Assembly (NCBI GenBank): GCA_022614805.1
Contig: JAKEHY010000037.1
Coordinates: forward strand, 1-64,000
Length of the DNA stretch: 64,000 nt
Source of the DNA: Candidatus Zixiibacteriota bacterium
GTDB taxonomy: Bacteria > Zixibacteria > MSB-5A5 > DSPP01
Direction: 5' to 3'
This document shows positions 26,373 through 36,184 of this stretch, in pieces. The first letter of the stretch is position 1; every line of letters begins with the position of its first letter. Below the pieces are notes generated by a model that had not been told where the DNA came from, made no database searches, and worked only from the letters and a program-made list of their open reading frames with translations. The translations under genes were made by a program, and so were the position numbers.

Positions 26373-27548
26373 TTACCCCAGTGCCTGCTTCAAATCCGAA
26401 ATCAAATCCCCAGCATCCTCAATCCCGCAGGAAAGCCGAATCATCCCCTCGGAAACGTCGGCGGCTTTCAGTTCTTTTTTGGAAAATTGGATGTGCGAGG
26501 TCAAAACCGGAATGTGGACGGTCGATTCCACGCCGCCCAAACTGGTGGCGTGCATAATCAGCTTCAGCCGGTTGACTGTCCGTTTCACCCCTTTCAACCC
26601 GCCTTTGACCTCGAAAGCAACCACGCCGCCGAAACCGCGCATCTGGCTTTTAGCCAATTGATACTGGGGGTGAGAGGGAAGTCCCAAATGGAAAACCCGC
26701 TTTACCTTCGGATGGGTGGAAAGGAATTCGGCCACCTGCTGGGCGTTTTCATTCTGTTTCTGGACCCGAACGGCCAGCGTCTTCATCCCGCGAATCAAAA
26801 GAAAGGCCGTTATCGGCTCCAGACAGCCGCCTAAGATGCGGCGATACAGCTCGATTTTTTTCATCATCTCCTTTGTCCCGGCGGCAAAACCAGCGGTGAC
26901 ATCCGAATGCCCGCCCAAGTACTTGGTGGCGCTGTGCAGGATGATGTCGATGCCAAAGTCGACTGGGTTCAAGTTGTATGGCGACGCAAAGGTGGCGTCC
27001 AGGGCCGTCGGCAGTTTGTGCCTTTTCGCAATAGCGGCCGCTTTTTTCAAGTCAACGATATAATTGTTGGGGTTGGTGGGAGATTCGAGGTACAACAGGG
27101 CCGTTTTTTTGTTGACGGCCTTTTCCGCTTCCTCGATTCGGGTGGTGGGAACAAAGCGGGTTTTAATTCCGAGTGTTGGGAGAATTTGAGTCATAAAAGC
27201 AAATGTCCCGCCGTAGAGGGTGTTGGCGGAAACGATTTCCTGTCCTGTTCTTACAAAAGCAAGGATGGTCGAAGTGATGGCGGCCATTCCAGAGGAAAAA
27301 ACCAGCGCATTTTCGACCTTCTCCAGCCGCGCCAGCTTCCTTTCGGCAATCTCCAAAGTGGGGTTGGTGTAGCGGGTATAAATGTAGGTATGCGGGTCGC
27401 CCACGAGATACTTTTCAAACTCGGCGACCGTCTTCCATTGAAAGTTAGTGGTCTGGAGAATGGCCGGGGCGACTGCGCCGGCCACTAACTTTCGTTCCTC
27501 CCCGGCGTGGGGGGCCAGGGTCTGAAACTTAGCCGTCGTTCTTCGCAT
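26373..27548 (-). CDS. Cys/Met-metabolism PLP enzyme (cystathionine gamma-synthase/lyase type)
   Basis: A 391-residue fold-type I PLP enzyme of trans-sulfuration. Y58 and R59 in YTRYTNPT, the SSGMAAI phosphate loop (85-91), D184, and the PLP lysine K209 in HSATKYLGGHSD are all seen. LGGCLEP and SLGGVEST near the C-terminus are typical. Synthase, beta-/gamma-lyase and homocysteine-forming variants cannot be separated by eye. Its start overlaps the membrane protein gene upstream by 20 bases. Confidence 0.92.
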   Translation of the reverse strand: MRRTTAKFQTLAPHAGEERKLVAGAVAPAILQTTNFQWKTVAEFEKYLVGDPHTYIYTRYTNPTLEIAERKLARLEKVENALVFSSGMAAITSTILAFVRTGQEIVSANTLYGGTFAFMTQILPTLGIKTRFVPTTRIEEAEKAVNKKTALLYLESPTNPNNYIVDLKKAAAIAKRHKLPTALDATFASPYNLNPVDFGIDIILHSATKYLGGHSDVTAGFAAGTKEMMKKIELYRRILGGCLEPITAFLLIRGMKTLAVRVQKQNENAQQVAEFLSTHPKVKRVFHLGLPSHPQYQLAKSQMRGFGGVVAFEVKGGLKGVKRTVNRLKLIMHATSLGGVESTVHIPVLTSHIQFSKKELKAADVSEGMIRLSCGIEDAGDLISDLKQALG

Positions 27549-28476
27549 CGAGCGAAGAGGCCGGGTCCATTACCGGAGTTTTTTCAACTTCCGGCAGGGA
27601 GGCCGATTTGACCGGCAAGGGGGGAAGTGACTTTAAAATTTCCAGCTCGGCCCCGAACGCAAAGACGCGATAGCCCGATTTGAGCAAGCCGGCCAGTTGC
27701 TGACCAAAAATTCCCAAAAAGATGGTCGGCAGGGAAAGCCCCTTTTCCGCAACCAAAAGGACCGCCGAAAGGAAGAGCTGTCCCCCGAACAGAATAAAAT
27801 AGCCTGCGACCGTGAGCCTGGGGTTGGCCTTGACGCAGCGGAAGGCATTCCGAAACGCTTCCAGGGGCTTGCGCTCCTCGGTGACTAAAATCAGCCTGGC
27901 AAAATCGCCGGTCAGGTTCACAAAGAGAAAGGGAAGAGCGGCCAGGAGAAAAACGATGGTTCCCCAGAAGATGCGGCCGAAATATTCAAACGAGTTTGTG
28001 AGGAGCGCCGAGAGAGCGGCATAGAGGAGCCAGCCGGCCAGGAAGGCGAAAAAATAGAGGGCGTAAAGGACCAGCTGCAATATTAGGAGCGGTTTAAAAA
28101 AGCGGGCCGAGTCGGCAAAGAAAGTCCAGCCGGAAACCTTGTACTGCCCGCCGCCGCGGGAATAATCCAGCGAACGGATGGCCCCCCCCAAAAAGAAGAG
28201 GTAGCCCAGAGCGACCAGCGGGAGGGCCAGAAAAAAGCTTGTCCCCAAAATCGTCAAGCTTCCCGGACGGGAGGTGAAAAATTCCAACAGCAGGTTCCAG
28301 TCGATTTTTTCCAGAAAGCCTCCCGCCTCCGCCATTTCGGAAAGGAAGCCGACCAGCGAAAACCCGACCGGCAAAACGACCAGAAGCGAAAAAAGCAGTT
28401 TGAAGAGATAGAAGCCGACAGCTAAAGGGAAGTTCCGCCGCAAAAGCGGAAAACCGCGAAAAAGGATGAGCCACAT
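27529..28476 (-). CDS. Polytopic membrane protein of unknown function
   Basis: A 315-residue protein with about six hydrophobic stretches, including FKLLFSLLVVLPVGFSL, TSFFLALPLVALGYLFFLGG and TIVFLLAALPFLFVNL. A 40-residue polar tail rich in P, E and K follows. I recognise no family with confidence; it resembles DUF-type inner-membrane proteins of other diderms. It begins one base after the M1 peptidase gene ends and overlaps the PLP enzyme gene, so it belongs to one minus-strand unit. Confidence 0.72.
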   Translation of the reverse strand: MWLILFRGFPLLRRNFPLAVGFYLFKLLFSLLVVLPVGFSLVGFLSEMAEAGGFLEKIDWNLLLEFFTSRPGSLTILGTSFFLALPLVALGYLFFLGGAIRSLDYSRGGGQYKVSGWTFFADSARFFKPLLILQLVLYALYFFAFLAGWLLYAALSALLTNSFEYFGRIFWGTIVFLLAALPFLFVNLTGDFARLILVTEERKPLEAFRNAFRCVKANPRLTVAGYFILFGGQLFLSAVLLVAEKGLSLPTIFLGIFGQQLAGLLKSGYRVFAFGAELEILKSLPPLPVKSASLPEVEKTPVMDPASSLDAKNDG

Positions 28477-28477
28477 T

Positions 28478-30301
28478 TTATAAGGCCGTTATCCAGCTGA
28501 CCAGCGATTCCATCCCGTAAATCATCTGCAAAACCTGGGCCCAGCCCCCGGCCTTGTTGCCGGAGGTGGTTTTGAAATTGTTGGTGTAGTCGTCTTCCAG
28601 CGCGAGCTTGCGCCCTGGATTTATTTCCACTGAGCGGATTTTGGCCGGGCCGACCGTTTCCATCCGCTGCGCCTTCGGCTCCCCCGTCCAGGTGGTGTCT
28701 TTCACGGCCCCGTTTTCAAAAGTTATCCGCACGGCCACCGGAAAGACGAAATTGCCGCGGTTAAAAAGTTCGAACTTTTCTCTGAAGACCTTGTCCTTCT
28801 CTTTTTTGGAGGCGATGTTGCCGACGGCAAAGTCGCACACCGGCGGCGGGCCGTAGAGCCATTTCGTCAAGGGGGTTAAAATCGAGTCCGGCACGAACTC
28901 TTCGGCCACCTTCAAAAAGTCCTTGGTGGAGGGGTGGGAAAATCGATACTTCTCATAATACGTTTGCAACAAAACGTTCGTGCGCAAAGCCCCGATGTGC
29001 CGCTCGATGGTGGAGAGCCAGAGGTAGGTTTTGGCATACACGTTGGAAAAGTAGCGGCGGGGGGAGTCAAACTCCCAGGATTTGGAAGTCAGCGAATCGT
29101 AAAGCCCGAAACGCTGCAAGGACAGCGCACTCTGCGAAGCGGGAGCCAGTTCCACCCCCAAACGGGTCACGAGAATGGGATGGATGGGGTGATAGCGCTC
29201 CAGGATTTTGGCGGTGGTGTAAGTGGTGAACCCCTCGTCCAGCCAAGGCTCTTCGAACTGATTGGTGGCGACCAGCTGGTACCAGTACTGATGGGCGATT
29301 TCGTGAGCGATGATATCCCGCATAAAAAGTTTGCCAATCGGGGCCTTTAGCCGGCTGAAGCTGGCGGTTACAAACATCGGAAACTCCATTCCGCTGCCCG
29401 CCCCCACCGGTGCCTCGGCGATGACCAACTTTTTGTAGGGATAAGGGCCGTAGGTGCGGCCGCAATAGCTTAAGGTCGATTCCGCCACGGTGAAGATTTC
29501 GGAAAGCTTGGCCGCGCCCGCGGAAGGCCCGAAAAAAGTTACCAGAACGCCCTGAAAAATCCGGGAGTATTTTTTCGCTTCCGGGCCGGCCATTCCGGCA
29601 AAGTCGACCACCGTTTGGGCCTGAAAGTGATGCCATCTTTTCTCCCCCAGAAGAGAGTCCCCCAGCGGATAGCCGGTGGCTTCGAAGCCGTAGTCCTTGG
29701 GGAGCGTTATCCGGACGTCGTAATCGGCGAAATTGGAATAGAATTCCGACAAAAAATGGAACGGATAGGCCTTGAAGTCGCCGTCCCCGTCCAGCTTGGC
29801 CAAAATCGGATACCACTGGGCAAAGATGAAAGTTCCATCCTTCGTCCAGCCGATTCGTTCGACCGGCCGGGGGAAATGGGTTTTAAATTTCAGCTCGACG
29901 GTGCCGGTTTGACCGGAGCCGATGGGGCTGCGCAACGGGAGGGTGTAGATGGTTTCATCCAGCCGGGCGCCGGCGGTCAAATCGTTTGCCCCGCCGTCGC
30001 TCGCTTTTTCCACCACGAGAAAACCGGAATCCAGAAGGGATTTAGGCTCCCCCTTCAACCCGCCCGACTCGCGCATATAGGTGGTGCCGGTGTTGCGGAA
30101 AGCGTTGGGATAAAGGTTGAAAATGAGCCGGTCGAGCGCCCGGGGGGTGCGGTTTTCCAACCGGACGATGCAGACCCCGGAAAATTCCTTTTTGGCCGTG
30201 TCCAGTTCCCCTTCAATTTTGTAACTCAAGAACGGTTTGGGCAAAGTTTGAGCAAGGGTGAGGGAAGGAAAAAGCAAGACAACCCAAGTTAGCTTTCTCA
30301 T
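28478..30301 (-). CDS. Secreted M1-family metallopeptidase
   Basis: A 607-residue protein with a signal peptide (about 1-18, ending SLTLAQ). The gluzincin site is complete: HEIAH at 333-337 and the third zinc ligand E356 in WLDEGFTTY. GMEFP at 304-308 stands for the GxMEN exopeptidase loop, with F-P in place of N, which may change substrate choice. It is predicted to be an aminopeptidase-like enzyme of the periplasm. It is the first gene of the minus-strand unit leading to the PLP enzyme. Confidence 0.9.
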   Translation of the reverse strand: MRKLTWVVLLFPSLTLAQTLPKPFLSYKIEGELDTAKKEFSGVCIVRLENRTPRALDRLIFNLYPNAFRNTGTTYMRESGGLKGEPKSLLDSGFLVVEKASDGGANDLTAGARLDETIYTLPLRSPIGSGQTGTVELKFKTHFPRPVERIGWTKDGTFIFAQWYPILAKLDGDGDFKAYPFHFLSEFYSNFADYDVRITLPKDYGFEATGYPLGDSLLGEKRWHHFQAQTVVDFAGMAGPEAKKYSRIFQGVLVTFFGPSAGAAKLSEIFTVAESTLSYCGRTYGPYPYKKLVIAEAPVGAGSGMEFPMFVTASFSRLKAPIGKLFMRDIIAHEIAHQYWYQLVATNQFEEPWLDEGFTTYTTAKILERYHPIHPILVTRLGVELAPASQSALSLQRFGLYDSLTSKSWEFDSPRRYFSNVYAKTYLWLSTIERHIGALRTNVLLQTYYEKYRFSHPSTKDFLKVAEEFVPDSILTPLTKWLYGPPPVCDFAVGNIASKKEKDKVFREKFELFNRGNFVFPVAVRITFENGAVKDTTWTGEPKAQRMETVGPAKIRSVEINPGRKLALEDDYTNNFKTTSGNKAGGWAQVLQMIYGMESLVSWITAL

Positions 30302-30466
30302 CTCGGGCGGAAGATATATCCCGTCCGCGCTTTTGCCAACTTTTTTATCCCGATGTGTTTTTCCCTCCCCTTGACTTGTTCCGAGTATCGTCGAGGAAGG
30401 GGAGAACTGCCCGAGCCGTCCGTACGGACGGCCAGGGGATTAAGGGAGGGGGCAGTTAACGCACAT

Positions 30467-31234
30467 TTATCCCGCCGCCACCCGGTTTCTCAAAACACCA
30501 ATCCCCTCAATTTCAATTTCGATGACATCCTCCGGCAGCACGGACCCCACGCCGGCGGGCGTGCCGGTGGAAATGACGTCTCCGGGCAAGAGGGTCATCA
30601 CGCTGGATATGAAGCTTACCAGCTCAAAGGGGTTCCAAACCATCCGGGCCGTTTCCCCCTTCTGGCGCACCAGACCATTCTGGCGGGTAGTCAAGTTGAG
30701 CTTGGCGGGGTCAAGGCCGGTTACGATCCACGGCCCGACCGGGCAAAAGGTGTCGAACGATTTGGCCCGGCTCCACTGAACATCTTTTTTCTGCAGGTTG
30801 CGGGCGGTGACGTCGTTCAGGCAGGTGTAACCCAAAACATACTTCGGAGCCTCCTCCTTAAAAACCTTGCGGGCCTTTTTGCCTATGACCAGCGCCAACT
30901 CCCCCTCAAAGTGCACCTCCAGGCCGCCGCCGGGATGCACGATTGGCTCCTCCGGGCCGATGAGAGCCGAAGGGGCCTTCAGCGCCAGCACCGGCTCGTC
31001 GAACTCTTTTGTCGCCGAAGCGGATTCCTTGGCATGGTCTTTGTAGTTCAAACCGGTGAGGATAATTTTGGAGGGGGCCACCGGACAGAGCAGCTTCATC
31101 TCCCGGAGCGGGAACTTCCTGCCGGTCGGTTTGTCCGAAATCCAGGGAGGGGCTTCCAGTTCGAAAATGACACTTTCTTCCAGCCGCCCGTAGGAGCGGG
31201 TTCCATCCTTGTCGAAAGCCACAAAAGTCGCCAT
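30467..31234 (-). CDS. Fumarylacetoacetate hydrolase-family protein
   Basis: A 255-residue protein with the FAH fold. Typical parts are LNYKDHAKE, the metal-binding HFEGELALVIG, LGYTCLNDVTARN, AKSFDTFCPVGPWIV and GDVISTGTPAGVG. Members hydrolyse or decarboxylate acylpyruvates and related beta-diketones. The exact substrate is unknown. It abuts the HDAC-like gene, sharing no gap, and shares its direction. Confidence 0.92.
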   Translation of the reverse strand: MATFVAFDKDGTRSYGRLEESVIFELEAPPWISDKPTGRKFPLREMKLLCPVAPSKIILTGLNYKDHAKESASATKEFDEPVLALKAPSALIGPEEPIVHPGGGLEVHFEGELALVIGKKARKVFKEEAPKYVLGYTCLNDVTARNLQKKDVQWSRAKSFDTFCPVGPWIVTGLDPAKLNLTTRQNGLVRQKGETARMVWNPFELVSFISSVMTLLPGDVISTGTPAGVGSVLPEDVIEIEIEGIGVLRNRVAAG

Positions 31235-32173
31235 CTACTCCTCGCTTAAGATTTTAAGATGATTGTGCACCGAACGCGCCAAGGCTTCCAGGTTGTAGCC
31301 CCCTTCCAAAACCGAAACCAGTTTCCCTCCACATTCTTTTTCGGCCAAATCCGCAACCAGCCGCGACGCTTTCCCAAAGCCCCGGTCACTTACGTTCAAA
31401 CCGGTCAGAGGGTCGGCCCGGTGGGCGTCAAAGCCGGCCGAGACCAATATAAACTCCGGTTTGTAGTTTTTTGCCGCCGGCAAAAGTTTTTCTTCAACCG
31501 CTCCGACGAATTCCGCGTCACCGCTTCCGGCCGCCAGGGGAACGTTCAGCGTGGTTCCTTTTCCCTCTTTCTCGCCGGTCTCAAAAGCGGCTCCGGTGCC
31601 GGGATAAAAGGGATGCTGGTGCGAGCTGTAATAGAAAACTTTCGGGTCGGCATAAAAAATATGCTGGGTGCCGTTGCCGTGGTGGGCATCCCAGTCGACA
31701 ATTAGAATCCTCAGGTATCCGAACACTTCTTTTAGGTGTTCGGCTGCGACGGCTATGTTGTTCATGAGGCAAAAACCCATTGCCCGGTCCCGTTCGGCGT
31801 GGTGTCCGGGCGGGCGCACGGCGCAAAATGCGTTTTTCAAATTCCCGCCGTGCACCTCCTCAACCGCCTTGATTACCGCTCCCGCCGCCAGCTTCGCCGC
31901 TTGCCAACTTTGGCGGCAACCCGTGGTGTCCGGGTCTAAAGCGAAGAAACCCTTGGTCTCGGTTTTGGCCAAAAAATTCAGATAATCGATATCGTGCACG
32001 CGCGCGAGAGCTTCCAAACTGGCCGGACCGAAACCGGGCTGGGACAGTCTTTCCAGCATCTTCTCCCTGTTTAACTTTTCGACGATGGCCGCCAGCCGCT
32101 CCTTCCGTTCGGGATGCCCCGGCCCGGTTTCGTGCCGTAAAAAGTCGGGATGATATAAAAATCCGGTCGCCAT
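31235..32173 (-). CDS. Histone deacetylase-family (AcuC/class II-like) deacylase
   Basis: A 312-residue zinc deacylase of the arginase/deacetylase fold. [31 protein letters not shown] and [12 protein letters not shown] contain the paired catalytic histidines and the metal ligands. Bacterial relatives deacetylate proteins, polyamines or acetyl-CoA synthetase. ATG 32173 was chosen since it starts two bases after the MATE stop and begins with [14 protein letters not shown]; a longer frame reaches into that gene. Confidence 0.92.
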   Translation of the reverse strand: MATGFLYHPDFLRHETGPGHPERKERLAAIVEKLNREKMLERLSQPGFGPASLEALARVHDIDYLNFLAKTETKGFFALDPDTTGCRQSWQAAKLAAGAVIKAVEEVHGGNLKNAFCAVRPPGHHAERDRAMGFCLMNNIAVAAEHLKEVFGYLRILIVDWDAHHGNGTQHIFYADPKVFYYSSHQHPFYPGTGAAFETGEKEGKGTTLNVPLAAGSGDAEFVGAVEEKLLPAAKNYKPEFILVSAGFDAHRADPLTGLNVSDRGFGKASRLVADLAEKECGGKLVSVLEGGYNLEALARSVHNHLKILSEE

Positions 32174-32174
32174 C

Positions 32175-33572
32175 TTAAACCGCCGACATTCCCGCAACTT
32201 TCTTCTTCTTCCATCCCCCGCGTGAAAACCAGAAAAGCATCACCCCACCCCGGAGGGCGGTAGTCAGGGTAAGCGCCCACCAGATGCCGGCGACCCCCCA
32301 ACCCAGGAATTGGGCAAAAAAGTAAGCCAGCGGTATGCGGGCGAGCGACCCCGGAACGGAAATGAGCATCGCCGGCCAGGTGTCGCCGGAACCGGAAAAA
32401 GCCCCCTCCAAAACGATTTCAAATCCCATAAAAATCTGGGAAAGGGCGATGATACGCAGATAGGCCACGGCGGCCTCAATAACCTGCGGGTCGGAGGAAA
32501 ACAGCTGCACGATGGGATAAGGTAAAATCAGAAAGACCAGCATCAAAACTCCGGTTACAATAGAGGCATAATAGGTCGTTTTGTAAGCCGCCCGCTGGGC
32601 CCCCTCCGGATCTTTCGCTCCCAAATATTGTCCCACCAGGGTGGCGGCCGCCACCGAAAAGGCAAAGCAGGTCAAAAAGGAGATGGATTCGATGCGGTTG
32701 CCGAATCCCAGGGCGGCTAGCGCGAAAACGCCGAAGGAGGAGGCCAGCTTGTCCAGAAATAAATAAACGATGGTAAAGGCGATGCCGGAAATCGAAATCG
32801 GCAACCCGATTTTGACAATTTCCCCTATCGTTTTAGCGTCCGGTTTGATTTTAGTCGTTATTCCGGGCGCAAAGGAGGGCTTGCGGACGTAAATCAGAAC
32901 GATAAAAGCGGAAAGCTCGGCGAAATAGGCGATGCCGGTGGAAAGCCCGGCCCCGCTTATCCCCAAACGGGGAAAAGGACCGAGGCCGAAAATCAGACAG
33001 GGATTGAGGGCGATGTTAAAAATCAATGCCGAGCTGGTCACCATCATCGGAGTTTTGGCGTCGCCCGAGGCCCGGAAAATGGAAGCAATCGTTTCCGCCC
33101 CGAAAAGAAAGGGGAGAAAGGCCGAAAGGGGGGCCAGATACCGATAGCCCAAGGCCGCCACTTCCGGCTCATTACCCATCAAGCGAAAAAAGTATTCCCC
33201 CAGGATAACTCCTCCGCTGCCGACGGCGGCGCCGAAAGTAAGGGCGAAGAAGAAAGCCTGGGTGGCGTAATGCCGAGCCAATTCCGGGCGGCGGGCGCCC
33301 AGGCTCCGGGCCACGGTGGCGATAACGCCCGAAATGACGATATTTAACAGGGAGAAGGCGAGCCACAGGATAAACATCGAGGAGACCACCCCGGCAACGG
33401 GCTGGGTTCCCAGTTTGCCGACCCAGAAGACGTTCGCTACCGTGTTGGCGGTCTCAAAAAGCATCGCCAAAAAGGCCGGCCAGAAAAGCCGCCAAATCTG
33501 GCGCGACAGAGGGCCCGAAAGGGGATGGGAAAGCTCGGTCGGCAGCGGCGGAGATTCGGGGAGCGTGGTCAT
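32175..33572 (-). CDS. MATE-family efflux transporter
   Basis: A 465-residue transporter with about 12 membrane helices in two pseudo-repeats, exporting drugs or metabolites with a cation gradient. Family features include [10 protein letters not shown] near residue 50, ASGDAKTPM and the later GSGDTWPAM, which mark the matching positions of the repeats. ATG 33572 was chosen; a longer frame to 33671 would overlap the divergent kinase gene. The kinase gene starts 85 bases away on the other strand. Confidence 0.92.
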   Translation of the reverse strand: MTTLPESPPLPTELSHPLSGPLSRQIWRLFWPAFLAMLFETANTVANVFWVGKLGTQPVAGVVSSMFILWLAFSLLNIVISGVIATVARSLGARRPELARHYATQAFFFALTFGAAVGSGGVILGEYFFRLMGNEPEVAALGYRYLAPLSAFLPFLFGAETIASIFRASGDAKTPMMVTSSALIFNIALNPCLIFGLGPFPRLGISGAGLSTGIAYFAELSAFIVLIYVRKPSFAPGITTKIKPDAKTIGEIVKIGLPISISGIAFTIVYLFLDKLASSFGVFALAALGFGNRIESISFLTCFAFSVAAATLVGQYLGAKDPEGAQRAAYKTTYYASIVTGVLMLVFLILPYPIVQLFSSDPQVIEAAVAYLRIIALSQIFMGFEIVLEGAFSGSGDTWPAMLISVPGSLARIPLAYFFAQFLGWGVAGIWWALTLTTALRGGVMLFWFSRGGWKKKKVAGMSAV

Positions 33573-33657
33573 TTTAGGTTTGCCTTTTCCAATTGAACTT
33601 TTATTTTGGCAAAGTTTGGAAAGATAGGACGAAAAGATAATTAGGCAAACCGTTTCG

Positions 33658-35256
33658 ATGCCGACGCCCAACCAACCGGAAGAAAAAAGCGCCGAACAAA
33701 GCCCTTACCGCCTGGTCGAACTGGTCGGCTCCGGCGGGATGGCCAACGTTTACCGGGCCATTCAGGTCTCCTTGGAGCGGGAGGTGGCCATCAAACGGCT
33801 GCATCCCTATCTAATCCAGAACCTCTCCTTTCTGGCCCGTTTTCAGAAAGAGGCGCGTGCAGCCGCCTCCCTGCGCCACGAAAATTTAGTCTCGGTCATC
33901 GACTACGGCCAGGATGCCGAGGGGTATTTCATCGTAATGGAGTACGTCCGCGGCCGAACGTTGCGGGAAATCTTGGAGCAGGGCAAAGTTCCCCTCGAAG
34001 CAGCCATCGTCATCGCCCACAAAGTCGCTTTAGGGCTTGGCTTCTGCCACAGCTCCGGCGTGGTGCACCGGGACGTCAAGCCGGGAAACATCCTTTTGTC
34101 CGAAGACGGGGAAGTAAAACTAACCGATTTCGGCATCGCCAAAGCCCAGGATGCCTCCATCACCGTCACCGGCACCACCTTGGGTTCTCCCGCCTATATG
34201 GCCCCCGAACAACTGCGCAGCATGGAGGTGGACCGCCGGGCCGACGTTTTTTCCCTCGGCGTGGTGCTCTATGAAATGCTCTCCGGCAAAAAACCGTTCG
34301 ACGGCGACAACTATTCCGCCGTCATCACCTCCATACTGACTGCCGGGGCGGTCCCCTTGTGCGACCTTTCACCGGAAATTCCGGCGCGGCTGTCCCTTCT
34401 GGCGGCCCAGATGTTGGAAAAAGACCCCGACCGGCGGGTTTCCAAAATGGAAGAGGCGGCCGAGCGGTTAGAGGGTCTGATGCACTATTACGGGGTTTCG
34501 CAGCGGCGGGAGTTGTTGCGAAATTTTCTGGCCTCCCCGGACAAATTCAGCCGGGAGGCCCAAAGCCAAAGAGTCAAGCGCCACTTGGACTCCGGCATTT
34601 ATTATTTTCATCTGGGGCGGGGAAAGATTGCCGAAGCCAAGCGGGAGTTCCGGGAAGCGTTGCGCTGGGATTCTGAAAATCCCGTTGCCCAAGAATACTT
34701 GGAGCGGCTTTCCGCGGAGCCTACTGAAAGTATGGATGTGACCGCCGCCCTTGAACAGGAGGCCCTGAACCGAAGGCTTTTCCCCTACGGGCTGGTTTTG
34801 CTTTTCGTTTTGGGCATTTTTCTTTATTTCGGCTTCGAAGTGCTCCAGACCGCCACCCGCCAGTTTCAAGTGGAAAAGCAATTGGTGGAAAAAGAAAAGA
34901 GACTGGCGGTTTTAAACGCCGCCCGCCGGGCCCGTTCGCCGGAGGCCGGAGAGGAGGATTCGGACGAGGAGGCGTTTTCGCCCCAGCCTGTGCCGGGCAG
35001 CTGGGTGCAAGTCGGCGTCATACCGACGGGAGAGGAGGCCTATCTGGTGGTTTCGGCCAAGCGCCGTGCGTATGTCCGAATCGACGGCAAACTATTCGGA
35101 AAAGTCCCGCCCCCCCGGGCCTTCAAGGTGGCCGGGGGGAAGCACACGGTCGTCTATACCTACCCGGGATACAAGGCCAGAACTAAAAACGTAAGATTGA
35201 ACCCCGGTGATTCCAAACTGGTGGATGTTGAGCTGCGGCAGGAGAGCCGCAAATGA
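33658..35256 (+). CDS. Membrane Ser/Thr protein kinase with PEGA domain
   Basis: A 532-residue Hanks-type kinase. The glycine loop GSGGMANVY (24-32), K46, HRDVKPGN (137-144), DFG (157-159) and APEQ (182-185) are all intact. A TPR-like helical stretch (about 305-350) links to a single membrane helix (about 376-396), followed by a coiled, acidic region and a C-terminal PEGA domain (about 460-528) outside the cytoplasm. It is expected to sense an envelope signal and phosphorylate cytoplasmic targets. The stop overlaps the broken transporter gene. Confidence 0.94.
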   Translation: MPTPNQPEEKSAEQSPYRLVELVGSGGMANVYRAIQVSLEREVAIKRLHPYLIQNLSFLARFQKEARAAASLRHENLVSVIDYGQDAEGYFIVMEYVRGRTLREILEQGKVPLEAAIVIAHKVALGLGFCHSSGVVHRDVKPGNILLSEDGEVKLTDFGIAKAQDASITVTGTTLGSPAYMAPEQLRSMEVDRRADVFSLGVVLYEMLSGKKPFDGDNYSAVITSILTAGAVPLCDLSPEIPARLSLLAAQMLEKDPDRRVSKMEEAAERLEGLMHYYGVSQRRELLRNFLASPDKFSREAQSQRVKRHLDSGIYYFHLGRGKIAEAKREFREALRWDSENPVAQEYLERLSAEPTESMDVTAALEQEALNRRLFPYGLVLLFVLGIFLYFGFEVLQTATRQFQVEKQLVEKEKRLAVLNAARRARSPEAGEEDSDEEAFSPQPVPGSWVQVGVIPTGEEAYLVVSAKRRAYVRIDGKLFGKVPPPRAFKVAGGKHTVVYTYPGYKARTKNVRLNPGDSKLVDVELRQESRK

Positions 35257-36184
35257 GCAGCTTGTCGGAACCGCCTTCACCCGCAGGTCCGTCCGCCCCG
35301 GTCGTAAACGGTCCCCCGACTTTTCCCGAAACCAAAAAGCGGCTCCGTGCCGATTTGATTCTCCTTTTCGTCACGCTAATCTGGGGTTCCACTTTCACCG
35401 TGGTTAAAGGGGCCCTGTCCGATGCCAGCCCGTTTTTCTTTCTGGCTGTCCGCTTCTTGCTGGCGGCCCTGATTTTTTCGGCCCTCTTTTACAGAAAAAT
35501 TTTCCCGCTCGATTTTCTTTCCCTGCGGGCCGGCGTAGCCGTCGGCCTTTGCCTCTTTTTAGGGTTCGCTTTTCAGACGTACGGACTGGTTTACACCTCC
35601 GCCTCCCGCTCGGCTTTTTTGACCAGCCTATTGGTTTTATGGGTGCCGTTTATTTCCCTCTTCGTCGAGAAGGAGCGGCCGGCCGCGTCGCAATGGGCCG
35701 CCATCGGCGTGGCGATTGCCGGAATGTGGTTTTTGAACCGCCCGGAGGGGGGGCGGCTGAATCTCGGAGATGGGCTCACCATCCTGTGCGCTTTTTTTTT
35801 GCCCTGCAGGTGGTCTTTTTAAGCCATTTCGCCCGCCGCTATCCGGCCGAAAAACTGACTTTCCTGCAACTTTTCACCACGCTGATTCTCTCTGTCCCGG
35901 GTGCTTTGTTTTTTGAGCCGCTAACACCGGTCTTTACTCCCAATCTGGTCGGGGCGATTTTGATAACGGCGGTTTTCGCCACCGCCCTGACCTTCTACCT
36001 GCAAACCCGCTTCCAAAAAGTGACCGGCTCCACCCGGGCCGGGATTATCTATGCGTTCGAGCCGGTTTTCGCCGTCCTTTTTGCCTATCTTATACACGGC
36101 GAGAGATTGACCCGCCAGGACTGGATTGGGGGAGCCTTGATGCTGGCGGCGATTTTAATTGCCGAGCTGGGAAAGAACCGATGA
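35253..36184 (+). pseudogene. EamA/DMT-type transporter, frameshifted at a T tract
   Basis: The first frame (35253-35822) carries the N-terminal half, beginning with LRADLILLFVTLIWGSTFTV, and ends soon after GDGLTILCAFF. The second half continues in the next frame as ALQVVFLSHFARRYPAEKL to the stop at 36184. The break is at a run of nine T (35792-35800); one additional T would join both halves into a normal protein of about 310 residues with ten helices. This may be a true mutation, phase-variable slippage or a base-calling error. Confidence 0.85.

Noticed and set aside
30302-30466. Inverted repeats CCGTCCGTACGGACGG and surrounding purine-rich spacer as a regulatory RNA
   Set aside because: A short perfect palindrome is present between two minus-strand genes, but there is no T tract, conserved structure or ORF to support a specific call.
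30353-31249. Plus-strand open frame of nearly 300 codons
   Set aside because: It is antisense to the fumarylacetoacetate hydrolase-family gene, which has clear family motifs. The frame is open because of high GC.
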